Below are positions 41,601-50,660 of a stretch of 54,280 nucleotides of DNA, in pieces. The stretch's first letter is position 1, and each line of letters opens with the position of its first letter. The position numbers and the translations under genes were made by a program. A model generated the notes under the pieces. That model made no database searches, had not been told where the DNA came from, and saw nothing but the letters and a program-made list of their open reading frames with translations. This DNA is from Acidobacteriota bacterium. Lineage in GTDB: Bacteria > Acidobacteriota > Vicinamibacteria > Vicinamibacterales > CAVVIG01. The DNA lies in contig JAGWRA010000118.1 in NCBI GenBank assembly GCA_028876655.1, forward strand, positions 1-54,280. The letters are read 5' to 3'.

Positions 41601-42458
41601 ATGCGTACTCTGCTCGAAGCGCTCGAGGCCGGTTCGTCCGTGTTTGCGGCCGAACTGCGGCCGCCGCGCGCGGAGCTCACGCGCCACGAGGGGATGAACG
41701 CGTGGATCGACACGTACCATGCGGTGCGCGGCCTCACGCGGCGCGAGACGTTCGTCTTCCTCACCGACAGTGCCGTCGGCGCGAGTGAAGAGGACAACCT
41801 GCGCCACCTGATGATCAACCTGGGCGACGATGCCCCGCTCGGGCGCATCGTGCCGTTCCTCACCTGCAAGCATCCGCTGGACTACTGCCTCGGCTACGCG
41901 GATCGCGCGCGCCAGCACGGCTTCCCGGCGCTCGTGGTCCTCGGCGGCGACCGGCACGTCGGGACGCCGCGCTGCGTGGAACACGCCTGGCAGTTGCGGC
42001 GGGCGATCCGCGACCGCGAACCGTCGCTGGTGCTGGGCGGGTGGGCGAACCCGGCGGGGTCCGCCGCCGCGCAGGTCGACTACCTGCTGTCGCCCGATTT
42101 CACGGCGGAATTCTTCCTCACGCAGATCGTGAGCCATCACGATCCCGCCCCGGTCGAGCGGTTCCTGGCGGAGGGCGCGACGCGCGGCCTGGCAATCCCC
42201 GGCCTGTTCGGCGTCTTCTTCTACCGCAGCGCGAACCCGCGGACGCTCGAGACGCTGGCGCAGTTCCTGCCGGTGCCGGTGGACGCGCTGACGCGCGAGT
42301 TCGCGGCCGGTGCGACCGCCGAGGACGTCTGCGCCCGGACCATCCGGGCGATGATGGACCGCGGCGTCCGCCACTTCTACATCAGCAACCTGCCGATTAC
42401 GCGCGCCCAGGCCACGCTCGACGCGATTCTCGAACGCGTCGGCGCGGCGGCAAGGTAG
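41601..42458 (+). CDS. methylenetetrahydrofolate reductase-like TIM-barrel protein
   Basis: 285 residues resembling the MTHFR/FAD-linked reductase barrel. Blocks VFAAELRPPRAELTRHEGMN (the usual EhxPP region), IVPFLTCKHPLDYCLGYADR, ALVVLGGDRHVGTP and EFFLTQIVSHHDPAPVERFL are recognisable, with IPGLFGVFFYRSANPRTLE towards the end. Classic MTHFR reduces methylenetetrahydrofolate with FAD; this sequence is divergent at the N-terminus, so it may act on another pterin or flavin partner. A TTG at 41577 in frame would include the promoter, so I reject it. The stop is 63 bases before the serine hydrolase start. Confidence 0.72.
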   Translation: MRTLLEALEAGSSVFAAELRPPRAELTRHEGMNAWIDTYHAVRGLTRRETFVFLTDSAVGASEEDNLRHLMINLGDDAPLGRIVPFLTCKHPLDYCLGYADRARQHGFPALVVLGGDRHVGTPRCVEHAWQLRRAIRDREPSLVLGGWANPAGSAAAQVDYLLSPDFTAEFFLTQIVSHHDPAPVERFLAEGATRGLAIPGLFGVFFYRSANPRTLETLAQFLPVPVDALTREFAAGATAEDVCARTIRAMMDRGVRHFYISNLPITRAQATLDAILERVGAAAR

Positions 42459-42470
42459 ACTCCCCCTTCG

Positions 42471-42515
42471 TCGGGGCTCGGGGCTCGGGCCCCGGCGCCA
42501 GTGAAGAATGGGAGG
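42471..42515 (+). repeat. truncated hairpin repeat, copy F, supplying a ribosome site
   Basis: Short CGGGGCTCGGGGCTCGGGCC word array running into the repeat tail CCCCGGCGCCAGTGAAGAAT, which matches the tails of copies D and E. It leads directly into GGGAGG (42510-42515), the Shine-Dalgarno of the next gene. Confidence 0.6.
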
Positions 42516-42521
42516 CCCGCC

Positions 42522-43448
42522 GTGAACCGCATCGCCAGACTCGCCTTCGCCGCGCTCCTCGCCGCTCCGGTCACGCTGCTGGCGCAGCCGGCGGCCACGC
42601 CGCCCACGCCGCTCCAGAACCTGAAGGCCTCGATCGAGCGGATCATCGGCGCCACCGGCGCCGACTGGGGCATCTACATGAAGTCGCTCGAGACCGGCGA
42701 GGAGATCGCCATCAACGCCGACCGGCCGATGGAGACGGCCAGCACGATCAAGCTGACGCTGCTCACCGAGGTCTTCGAGCAGATCAAGGCCGGTAAACTG
42801 AAGCTCACCGACCAGTACACCGTCACGAAGGCCGACCAGGTCGGCGGCACGGGCATCATCCAGTTCCTCGACGTCGGCGACACGCTGACGATCAAGGATC
42901 TGGCCACGCTGATGGTGATCGTCTCGGACAACACGGCGACCGACGTGCTGTTCCGCGCCGTCGGCGGGCCCGAGGTGGTCGCGCGGCGGATGCAGCAGAT
43001 GGGGTTCAAGGAGACGCGGCCCCAGTGGACGGTCCACGGCTACTTCGCCGCGCTGACGGCTGCCCCCGATCGCCTGAAGTTCAACAGCGGTCCCCGCAAC
43101 CGCTTCGGCCAGACGACGGCGCGCGAGATGGGGCGGCTGCTGGAGTTGATGGAGCGAGGCCAGCTGGTGGACAAGGCCTCGTCGGACATGATGCTGCAGA
43201 TCATGCGGCGCCAGCTCTACCGGACGCGCATCCCGCGGTACCTGGATGGGCGCTGGCAGATCCCGCACAAGACGGGCGAACTGCCGCCCTACGTGGCCGA
43301 CGATGTCGGCGTGCTGGAGCGGCCGGGGCACCGCATCGTCCTGACCGTACTCACCGACCAGCAGGCGGGCCAGGGCTCCTACGAGATGCTGGAGGCCGCC
43401 ATCGGCCGGGTGGCGCAGCAGGTCGCGGAGTATTACGAATATCGATAG
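42522..43448 (+). CDS. secreted class-A-beta-lactamase-fold serine hydrolase
   Basis: 308 residues with a signal peptide (LAFAALLAAPVTLLAQ). The penicillin-recognising motifs are complete: S74-T-I-K77, S135-D-N137 and K250-T-G252. The omega-loop Glu that activates water in true class A beta-lactamases (Glu166) has no clear counterpart; the region after MGFKETRPQW lacks the ExxLN pattern. So it is safer to call it a DD-peptidase- or lactamase-like hydrolase than an antibiotic-resistance gene. The GTG at 42522 has GGGAGG 6 bases upstream; the frame upstream is inside repeat F. Confidence 0.85.
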   Translation: MNRIARLAFAALLAAPVTLLAQPAATPPTPLQNLKASIERIIGATGADWGIYMKSLETGEEIAINADRPMETASTIKLTLLTEVFEQIKAGKLKLTDQYTVTKADQVGGTGIIQFLDVGDTLTIKDLATLMVIVSDNTATDVLFRAVGGPEVVARRMQQMGFKETRPQWTVHGYFAALTAAPDRLKFNSGPRNRFGQTTAREMGRLLELMERGQLVDKASSDMMLQIMRRQLYRTRIPRYLDGRWQIPHKTGELPPYVADDVGVLERPGHRIVLTVLTDQQAGQGSYEMLEAAIGRVAQQVAEYYEYR

Positions 43449-43460
43449 GTGACGGGGGCA

Positions 43461-43600
43461 GGGATTGGGGATTGGGGATTCGGCGGGAAGGGAGAACTTC
43501 GCCGAAGGCCATGCCGAGCCGAGGATAGGGAAATCCGAGGCGAGGCATCGGCGTCAGCTCCGCGCGGGGGTGGGGCCCCGCGCGCATTGAATAATGCAGG
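43461..43600 (+). repeat. dispersed hairpin repeat, copy G, with GGGATTGG array
   Basis: GGGATTGGGGATTGGGGATT words (43461-43480) precede the leader GAACTTCGCCGAAGGCCATG, then CCGAGGCGAGGCATCGGCGT. The stem CGCGCGGGG (43561-43569), loop GTGGGG, CCCCGCGCG (43576-43584) follows, with tail ATTGAATAATGC. It is the best match to copy C. Confidence 0.85.
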
Positions 43601-43680
43601 CGGACGGCTGCTGCGTCATAATTGACCCTCGGCGTCAGGCGGCCCCGGTCCATCCTTCCCCGTGCGAGGCGATAGCTGTC

Positions 43681-44895
43681 ATGGCTGAATATCTGGATTC
43701 CGTTCCGCTCTCGGGCATCACCCTCATCCGCGACCTGATGTACTCCGTGAAGGACCCCTTCCGGCTGGATCAGGGCGACGTCAGCTTCGACGCGCCGGAT
43801 TCGGTGAAGGCGGCGATGCGGAAGGCGATCGACGACAACCGGTCGCACTACCTGCAGACCAACGGCCTGCCGCGGCTGCGCGAGCTCATCGCGCAGAAGC
43901 TGCGCGAGCAGAACGGCACGCCGGTGGAGAGCCCCGAGGAGATCCTGGTCACCAACGGCGGCATGCACGGCATCTACGCGGTGATGCAGGCGCTGCTCGA
44001 GCCGGGCGACGAGGTGATCGTGCCGGATCCGGAGTGGCCGCCCACGGTGGGGCACGTCATGGCGGCGCGCGCCGTGCCGGTCGCCTGCCCGCTCTACGAG
44101 TCGCTCGACTGGCGCTACGACCTCGACGAGTTCGAGCGGAAGATCACGCCGCGGACGAAGGCGCTCTACATCAACACGCCGAATAACCCGAGCGGCGGCG
44201 TCCTGACGCGCCAGGACCTCGAGCGGATTGCGGCGATCGCCCGCGAGCGGAACCTGTGGGTCTTCTCGGACGAGGCCTACGAGGACATGCTGTTCGACGG
44301 CGCCGAGCACATCAGCATCGCCTCGCTGCCGGGGATGTACGAGCGGACGATCCCGATCTACACCTACAGCAAGACCTACGCGATGACGGGCCTGCGGCTC
44401 GGCTACGTCGCGGTGAAGGACCCGGTGATCCGCGACCGTGCGAAGAAGGTGATCGCCTACACGACCGCCAACGTCTCGTCGGTCGTGCAGTACGGCGGCA
44501 TCGGCGCCCTCGAGGGCGGCCGGGCGCCGATCGACGGGTTCGTGAAGGAACTGGACGTCCGTCGCGCCCTCTTCTACAAGGGGCTGGCCGAGCTCGGCGG
44601 CATCTTCACGGGCAAGCCGCCGAAGGCGGCGTTCTACGCCTTCGTGAAGATCGATCCGGCGTGGAAGTCGTCGCCGGAGTACAAGCAGGCCGGCAAGGCG
44701 CTGCCGGGCCACGGCGACTCGATCTCGTGGCGCATGGCCGAGCACCTGATCACCCACGGCCGGATCGGCAACGTCCCGGGCGCCGACTTCGGCGCGCAGG
44801 GCGAAGGGCACATCCGCTTCTGCTTCGCGCGCGAGCGCGCGGAACTGAGCGGCGCCATCGAGTCGATGAAGGCGCTGTTCGGGGTGCGGGTCTAG
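43681..44895 (+). CDS. class I/II aminotransferase
   Basis: 404 residues. LDQGDVSFDAPDSVKAAMRK, ILVTNGGMHGIYAVMQALLE, INTPNNPSGGVLTRQDLERI, the Asp/Tyr pair FSDEAYEDMLFDG and the PLP lysine in IYTYSKTYAMTGLRLGYVAV define an aspartate-type aminotransferase. The final HIRFCFARERAELSGAI carries the substrate-carboxylate Arg. The ATG at 43681 was chosen because the open frame further upstream (from 43594) is repeat tail and promoter-like sequence; GAGG at 43666 is a weak ribosome site. The exact amino-acid pair is unknown. Confidence 0.93.
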   Translation: MAEYLDSVPLSGITLIRDLMYSVKDPFRLDQGDVSFDAPDSVKAAMRKAIDDNRSHYLQTNGLPRLRELIAQKLREQNGTPVESPEEILVTNGGMHGIYAVMQALLEPGDEVIVPDPEWPPTVGHVMAARAVPVACPLYESLDWRYDLDEFERKITPRTKALYINTPNNPSGGVLTRQDLERIAAIARERNLWVFSDEAYEDMLFDGAEHISIASLPGMYERTIPIYTYSKTYAMTGLRLGYVAVKDPVIRDRAKKVIAYTTANVSSVVQYGGIGALEGGRAPIDGFVKELDVRRALFYKGLAELGGIFTGKPPKAAFYAFVKIDPAWKSSPEYKQAGKALPGHGDSISWRMAEHLITHGRIGNVPGADFGAQGEGHIRFCFARERAELSGAIESMKALFGVRV

Positions 44896-44951
44896 TCCAG
44901 GCGGCGGGCGGCGGGCCACGGACGACGATCTCCCGCGCCCGGCCCTCCGCG

Positions 44952-46181
44952 TCAGTTCCTGCGATCGAAGTGCAGGAACCGGTCCATCACGAAGTCGCCG
45001 TCGATCGCCTCCCCGCTGAGGGCCATCGCCAGCAGCTCGCCGCCGAGCACCTGCGGGGCGATCACGATGTCGGGCTGCACCAGCTTCATCCGCTCCACGT
45101 GCTTGCTGTCGTTGATCGCGGCGACGGTCTTCGCCTTCCCCTTCAGCTCCTTCACCGCCAGGACGATGAAGGCGTTCTCCGAATCGTCCGCCCGCATGGC
45201 GAGCACCGCCTGGGCCCGATCCGCGTCCGCCCGCCTCAGGATCTCCAGGCTGTTCGCGTCGCCGACGATCACGTCCTCGGCATCGAGGTCGTCGGCCTCG
45301 GTCTGCGCCTGCGGCAGGATCAGGGTGACCTGGTGCTTCCGGCGCTTCAGCTCCCGGTAGGTGTTGAAGGCGAGGGCCGTGGCGCCGACGATGATGTAGT
45401 GGTCGCTCCGCTTCATGCGCGTCCTCTTCTGGGTCATGATCCGCTGCAGGCTGCCGCTCACCATCGGCCCGATGATGGCCGTGATCGACGTGGCGAACAC
45501 GGCCACGCCGAAGAGGATCAGCGAGACGGTGAACAGCCGCGCGTGCACGGTCCTGGGGGTGATGTCGCCGTAGCCGACCGTCGACATCGTCACCATCGAA
45601 TAGTAGAGCGCCGTCGACAGGTCGCCGATGCGCGGCGAGAACTCCGCGCCGAGATAGAAGCTGCCGAACACCGCGTAGATGAGGAGCAGCAGGCTGCTGG
45701 CGACGGCGAACAGCGTGGCGGCCGCCAGGCTGGTGCGGTCGAAGGCCCGGCGCGCCAGCAGCAGGGCGGCGAGCAGCGCCGCATCGTAGTTCAGCAGCAG
45801 CGGATAGGCGACCAGCCGCAACAGCGTCAGCACCAGGATCATCGCGACCGTCAGGACGAGGGCGACGACCCACGCGAAGCGCGACCGGAACGCGAGGCCG
45901 ATCGACATCGCCGGCATGGCGAGGCCGAGCAGCAGGTACGGCATGCTGGCGGGCGGGACGTTCAGGACGTGAAACGGGAAATCGGCGAGCAGCGCCTGCC
46001 GGCCGGCGCCGAACGTGTGCGACAGCAGCAGCAGCCCGGCGCCGGCGACGGCCAGCGCGAGGGGCAGGTGCGGGAACCAGTAGGCCGCCGCCAGGCGGTC
46101 GGCGAGGCGGCGCCCGAACAGTCGCAGCCGCTGTAACCGACCGGGGGCGAACGACCAGTGGATGGGCTGCCGTACGGTCAA
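44952..46181 (-). CDS. potassium channel with C-terminal RCK (TrkA-N) domain
   Basis: 409 residues. Several N-terminal helices (LPLALAVAGAGLLLLSHTFG, YLLLGLAMPAMSIGLAF, FAWVVALVLTVAMILVLTLL) lead to the pore YYSMVTMSTVGYGDITP, whose TVGYGD is the K+ selectivity filter, then LILFGVAVFATSITAII. The cytosolic part (about 245-390) is a Rossmann RCK domain (HYIIVGATALAFNTYREL, VIVGDANSLEILRRA) that probably senses a nucleotide or ion. The layout resembles E. coli Kch. It sits 66 bases after the methyltransferase gene and may be the last gene of that minus-strand run. Confidence 0.92.
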   Translation of the reverse strand: MTVRQPIHWSFAPGRLQRLRLFGRRLADRLAAAYWFPHLPLALAVAGAGLLLLSHTFGAGRQALLADFPFHVLNVPPASMPYLLLGLAMPAMSIGLAFRSRFAWVVALVLTVAMILVLTLLRLVAYPLLLNYDAALLAALLLARRAFDRTSLAAATLFAVASSLLLLIYAVFGSFYLGAEFSPRIGDLSTALYYSMVTMSTVGYGDITPRTVHARLFTVSLILFGVAVFATSITAIIGPMVSGSLQRIMTQKRTRMKRSDHYIIVGATALAFNTYRELKRRKHQVTLILPQAQTEADDLDAEDVIVGDANSLEILRRADADRAQAVLAMRADDSENAFIVLAVKELKGKAKTVAAINDSKHVERMKLVQPDIVIAPQVLGGELLAMALSGEAIDGDFVMDRFLHFDRRN

Positions 46182-46247
46182 GCGGACTCTCCCGGTGGCC
46201 CCGATGCTGCGTCCCCGTCTCGCGGGACCCGGCCGTCCGACCCCTCG

Positions 46248-47078
46248 TCAGGCGGGCCGGACCGCGATGGCACGCACCGCGACGGTGTGTCCTTCTTCGG
46301 TATTCCTGACGGAATTCTCGATCTTCAGCGGAACGTCCTCGGCGACGATCACGTCGCGGCCGAGAACCGGCGCCGGACCTGCCGACGGGGCCCGCCGCCG
46401 CCTGGCGCTCTCGAGCCGGGCCGCGGTCTGGTCCTGCCAGTCTCGCACGCGGAAGCCGGCCTCCTCCAGCAGCGATCGCAGGGCGTCCGGCGTCGCCAGG
46501 AAGTTCAGCGCGGGCCCCGGCGCCCAGAACGTCGGGAAGCGCACCCGCGGGACGGGACCGGCGGCCACCACGTCGAAGGCGAACAGCCCGCCGGGCCGCA
46601 GCACGCGCCGGACCTCGCGGAACAGCGCCGCCTTGTCCTCGATGTTCATCATCGAGTTCTGCGACCAGACAATGTCGAACGAGGCCTCGTCGAACGGCAC
46701 GTGCAGGGCGTTGCCGTGGCGGAACGAGACGCGGTCGCTGATCCCCACCCAGCCGGTCAGCAGCTCCGCCGCCCGGCAGAACTCCTCGGTGAGATCCAGC
46801 CCCGTCACGCGGCACCCGAACTCGGCGGCGAGCGTGCGTGCCGGCCCGCCGATGCCGCTGCCGACGTCGAGCACGAGCTGCCCGTCGTGCACGCCTGCCA
46901 GCCGCGCCAGCTCGCGCGTCGACTCGCGGCCGCCGGTATGGAACTCGTCGAACGGCGCCAGGTCGTCGCGCGTGACCGTTGCCGGATCGAGCCCGGCCGC
47001 CCGCACCGCCGCCACGATGCGGGCGCAGAGGTCGGTGGAGCCGTAGTGATCGTTGATGCCGCGCGCGTAGTCGAGCAT
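46248..47078 (-). CDS. class I SAM-dependent methyltransferase
   Basis: 276 residues. SAM motif I is LVLDVGSGIGGPARTLAAEF (about 69-88), followed by the acidic VTGLDLTEEF, motif II HVPFDEASFDIVWSQNSMMN and VRRVLRPGGLFAFDVVAAG. The N-terminus (YARGINDHYGSTDL) resembles glycine/sarcosine/dimethylglycine or UbiE-like methyltransferases. The substrate is not predictable. Only 7 bases separate it from the nitronate monooxygenase gene, so it is the final member of the recQ-LOG-NMO-MT run. Confidence 0.87.
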   Translation of the reverse strand: MLDYARGINDHYGSTDLCARIVAAVRAAGLDPATVTRDDLAPFDEFHTGGRESTRELARLAGVHDGQLVLDVGSGIGGPARTLAAEFGCRVTGLDLTEEFCRAAELLTGWVGISDRVSFRHGNALHVPFDEASFDIVWSQNSMMNIEDKAALFREVRRVLRPGGLFAFDVVAAGPVPRVRFPTFWAPGPALNFLATPDALRSLLEEAGFRVRDWQDQTAARLESARRRRAPSAGPAPVLGRDVIVAEDVPLKIENSVRNTEEGHTVAVRAIAVRPA

Positions 47079-47085
47079 GGTCGTG

Positions 47086-48093
47086 TCACCGATCCCCGGG
47101 TGTCGTCTCGCCGGTCGAGGCCCGCGGACGGCCGAACGGCCGCGCCAGGCGGCGCACGAGATCGGCGGCCGCCTCGACCCGGTCGATCCGCGCCGCCCCT
47201 TCCCCCGCGTACAGCGCGAGCGCTTCGAGGTCGCCCTGGAGATCGGGCGTGGGAATCGTGTCCGAGTAGCGCTCGACCGGCCTGCCGTCCGATCCGGTCG
47301 CGACGCGATCGTATTCCCCGGGCCGCTGGCCGTCCGGCGGACATCCGGCGGTCTCCCACGCGCGCACCGTGCTGTTGCGCAGCACGCGGTGCGGCGCGTC
47401 CGGCCAGCCCTTGTTGAAGAGGCGCGTCAGCACGGTCGTCCCCGGACCGGCTGCGACGATCTGCTGCTGATAGATCGGCGCGACGTTGGCCTCCCGGGCG
47501 CAGAGGAACCGCGTGCCGAGGCACGCGCCGCTCGCCCCCGCCGCGATGACTGCGGCCACGTCGTCCTCATCGGCCAGGCCGCCGGCCGCCACCACCGGCA
47601 CGCCCGGCACCTGCTCCAGGATCTGCGCGAGCAGCACCCGCAGCGGATCGACGCCCCGCACGTGACCGCCGGCTTCCACGCCCTGCGCGACCAGCACGTC
47701 GACGCCGCCCGCCGCGGCGGACCGCGCCTCGCGGACCGACCCGACCGAGTGCATGAGGATCGCGCCCCCGTCGTGCACGGTCCGAACGTACGGCCGCGGA
47801 TCGCCCCAGAAGGTCCAGACGATACCGGCACCGGCGTCCAGCGCCAGCGAGACCTGCACGTCCTGCGGCCAGGCGAGGACGACGTTGACGGCGAACGGCC
47901 GGCTCGTCAGCCGCCGCGTCTCTGCCATCACCGCCACCGACTCATCCGGCCGGCGCCAGCTGAGCGCGAGCGAGCCGAGCCCGCCCGCATTGGAGACGGC
48001 GGCCGCCAGCGCGGGCGACGTCGCGCTGCCGATCGGCGCCTGAACGATCGGATAGTCGAGACCGAGCCGCCTGGCGAGATCCGGATCAGCCAT
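47086..48093 (-). CDS. nitronate monooxygenase-like FMN protein (NMO/FabK family)
   Basis: 335 residues, a TIM-barrel flavoprotein. LDYPIVQAPIGSATSPALAA at the N-terminus, ILMHSVGSVREARSAA, the His block LVAQGVEAGGHVRG, VPVVAAGGLADEDDVAAVIA and the FMN phosphate block GASGACLGTRFLCAREA are characteristic. It oxidises alkyl nitronates such as the toxin propionate-3-nitronate, or acts as an enoyl reductase of the FabK type; the QGVEAGGH block favours NMO. The ATG at 48093 is 8 bases after the LOG stop, so translation is probably coupled. Confidence 0.88.
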   Translation of the reverse strand: MADPDLARRLGLDYPIVQAPIGSATSPALAAAVSNAGGLGSLALSWRRPDESVAVMAETRRLTSRPFAVNVVLAWPQDVQVSLALDAGAGIVWTFWGDPRPYVRTVHDGGAILMHSVGSVREARSAAAGGVDVLVAQGVEAGGHVRGVDPLRVLLAQILEQVPGVPVVAAGGLADEDDVAAVIAAGASGACLGTRFLCAREANVAPIYQQQIVAAGPGTTVLTRLFNKGWPDAPHRVLRNSTVRAWETAGCPPDGQRPGEYDRVATGSDGRPVERYSDTIPTPDLQGDLEALALYAGEGAARIDRVEAAADLVRRLARPFGRPRASTGETTPGDR

Positions 48094-48101
48094 GAGATGT
48101 G

Positions 48102-48686
<585 letters not shown>

Positions 48687-48690
48687 CGCG

Positions 48691-50523
48691 TTACCCGGCG
48701 GCGGATTCGCGGATGGCGGCCAGGAACGCCTCGCCGACGTCCTCGGCCTTGCGCGCGCCGACTCCGTAGACCGCCCGCAGCGCCTCCAGCGAGCCGGGCT
48801 TGAGCCGCGCCATCTCGCGCAGCGTCGTGTCGTGGAAGATGACGTACGGCGGCACGCCCCGCGCGCGCGCCAGGTCGAGGCGGAGCGCCCGGAGCCGGTC
48901 GAACAGCTCGCGGTCGACATCCTGCCACGACTCGGCCTCGACACGCGAGCGGCGCGGTCCGCGTTCCTTCGTCCCCTTCGGCGGCCGGCGCTGGCGGGCC
49001 AGGGCGAGGCCGGCGCGGTGGCCCTCGTCCCTGAGCAGCGCCACGCCGTCCTCCGTCAGCGCCAGCACGGGATACTCGTCGTCGGTCTGGCGCAGGAGCC
49101 CTTCGGCCAGCAGCTGCTCGATGTAGCCGCGCACCTCGGCGACCGAGGCGTCCTTCAGCAACCCGAACGTGCTCAGCTCGTGATGCCGGCGGACGAGGAC
49201 GGCTTCCGCCTCGCTGCCGCACAGCACGTTGGCCACGTGCGCGGCGCCGAACCGCTGGCCGACCCGCGCGACGCACGACAGGATCTTGCGCGCCACCACC
49301 ACCGGCTCGTCCACCGTCTCGAGCTCGCCGAGGCAGTAGTCGCAGGCCCCGCAGTCCTCGCGCGTGAAGCGCTCGCCGAAGTAGCCGACGAGGTGCGCGT
49401 GCCGGCAGCCGACGCCGGCGGCGTAGCGCTCGATGTCGCGCAGCAGCTGCCGCCGCGCCTCGCTCCACTCGCCGTTGCGCTCGAGCATGACGCGCCACTT
49501 CACGAAGTCGGCGGCCGAACAGAGCAGCACGCACTCGGCCTCCAGCCCGTCGCGGCCCGCGCGGCCCGACTCCTGCTGGTAGTGCTCGAGCGACTGCGGC
49601 GCCCCCGCGTGGACGACGAAGCGGACGTCCGACCGGTCGATCCCCATCCCGAAGGCGACCGTGGCGACCACGACGTCCGCCTGCTCGTTCAGGAAGGCGT
49701 CCTGGTTCCGGTGGCGATCCGCGTCCGGCAGCCCCGCGTGATATGGGCGGGCGCGCACCCCCGTCTCCGCGAGCCAGGCCGCCAGCGCGTCGACCTCGCG
49801 CCGCGAGGTGCAATAGATGATGCCGGCCTGGCCGCGGTGGCGGCCCAGGATCTCCTGCAACTGCCGCTTCAGGCTCGTCCGCGGCAGCACGCGGTACACG
49901 AGGTTCGGCCGGTCGAATGAGCCGACCAGCTCCAGGGGATCGCGCAGGCCGAGCTGGGCGGCGATGTCGCGGCGCACGCGTGCCGTCGCCGTCGCCGTGT
50001 AGCCGTGCAGGCTGACCTGCGGGAACTGGGCGCGCAACGCGCCGAGCTGGCGGTACTCGGGCCGGAAGTCGTGCCCCCACTGGCTGATGCAGTGCGCCTC
50101 GTCGACGGCGATGAAGGTGACGTTCGCCGGCGACAGCCGCGCGAGGAACCCGTCGCCCCCCTCGCCCACCAGCCGCTCCGGCGACACGTACAGCAGCCGG
50201 TAGCGCCCCTCGCGCAGGCCCGCCGACACCGCCGTCTTCTCGTCGGCCGACAGTGCGCTGTTGTAGCAGGCCGCCGGTACGCCGTTGCCGACGAGCGTGT
50301 CGACCTGGTCCTTCATCAGCGAGATGAGCGGCGAGACCACGAGGCCGAGGCCGGGACGCACGAGGGCCGGCGCCTGGAAGCAAAGCGACTTGCCGCCTCC
50401 CGTCGGGAGGACGACGAGGGAGTCGCGCCGGGCGAGGATCGCGTCCATCGCCTCGTGCTGCAGCGGCCGGAAGGTCTTGTAGCCCCAGTAACGCTGGAGC
50501 ACCTGCTGGAGATCGGGGTTCAT
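48691..50523 (-). CDS. recQ: ATP-dependent DNA helicase RecQ
   Basis: 610 residues, full-length RecQ. Helicase motifs: TFRPLQHEAMDAI, LVVLPTGGGKSLCFQAPAL (Walker A), FIAVDEAHCISQWGHDFRPEY (DEAH), GYTATATARV, VVVATVAFGMGIDRSDVRFV and QQESGRAGRDG. The RQC zinc ligands appear in REDCGACDYCLGE, and an HRDC domain ends the protein (FDRLRALRLDLARARGVPPY). It unwinds recombination and stalled-fork structures. The ATG at 50523 is used; the frame further upstream belongs to the divergent promoter region shared with the aldo/keto reductase. First gene of a tight four-gene operon. Confidence 0.96.
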   Translation of the reverse strand: MNPDLQQVLQRYWGYKTFRPLQHEAMDAILARRDSLVVLPTGGGKSLCFQAPALVRPGLGLVVSPLISLMKDQVDTLVGNGVPAACYNSALSADEKTAVSAGLREGRYRLLYVSPERLVGEGGDGFLARLSPANVTFIAVDEAHCISQWGHDFRPEYRQLGALRAQFPQVSLHGYTATATARVRRDIAAQLGLRDPLELVGSFDRPNLVYRVLPRTSLKRQLQEILGRHRGQAGIIYCTSRREVDALAAWLAETGVRARPYHAGLPDADRHRNQDAFLNEQADVVVATVAFGMGIDRSDVRFVVHAGAPQSLEHYQQESGRAGRDGLEAECVLLCSAADFVKWRVMLERNGEWSEARRQLLRDIERYAAGVGCRHAHLVGYFGERFTREDCGACDYCLGELETVDEPVVVARKILSCVARVGQRFGAAHVANVLCGSEAEAVLVRRHHELSTFGLLKDASVAEVRGYIEQLLAEGLLRQTDDEYPVLALTEDGVALLRDEGHRAGLALARQRRPPKGTKERGPRRSRVEAESWQDVDRELFDRLRALRLDLARARGVPPYVIFHDTTLREMARLKPGSLEALRAVYGVGARKAEDVGEAFLAAIRESAAG

Positions 50524-50660
50524 CACGTCAGCGAGCGCCACGATCGTAGCACGCGCACCCGTTCCTCCCGGCGGCCGCGCCGCGCCGCCGGCCGGGTTGA
50601 CCGGACCGCGCCGGGCGGTAATGCTGAAAGGGACGGAGACTCGCGTCCGGAGGTGCACGC

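Noticed and set aside
43351..46815. A 1154-codon minus-strand frame
   Set aside because: It crosses the reverse strands of the serine hydrolase and aminotransferase genes, runs out of frame over the K+ channel and methyltransferase genes, and has no domain of its own; GC-rich shadow.
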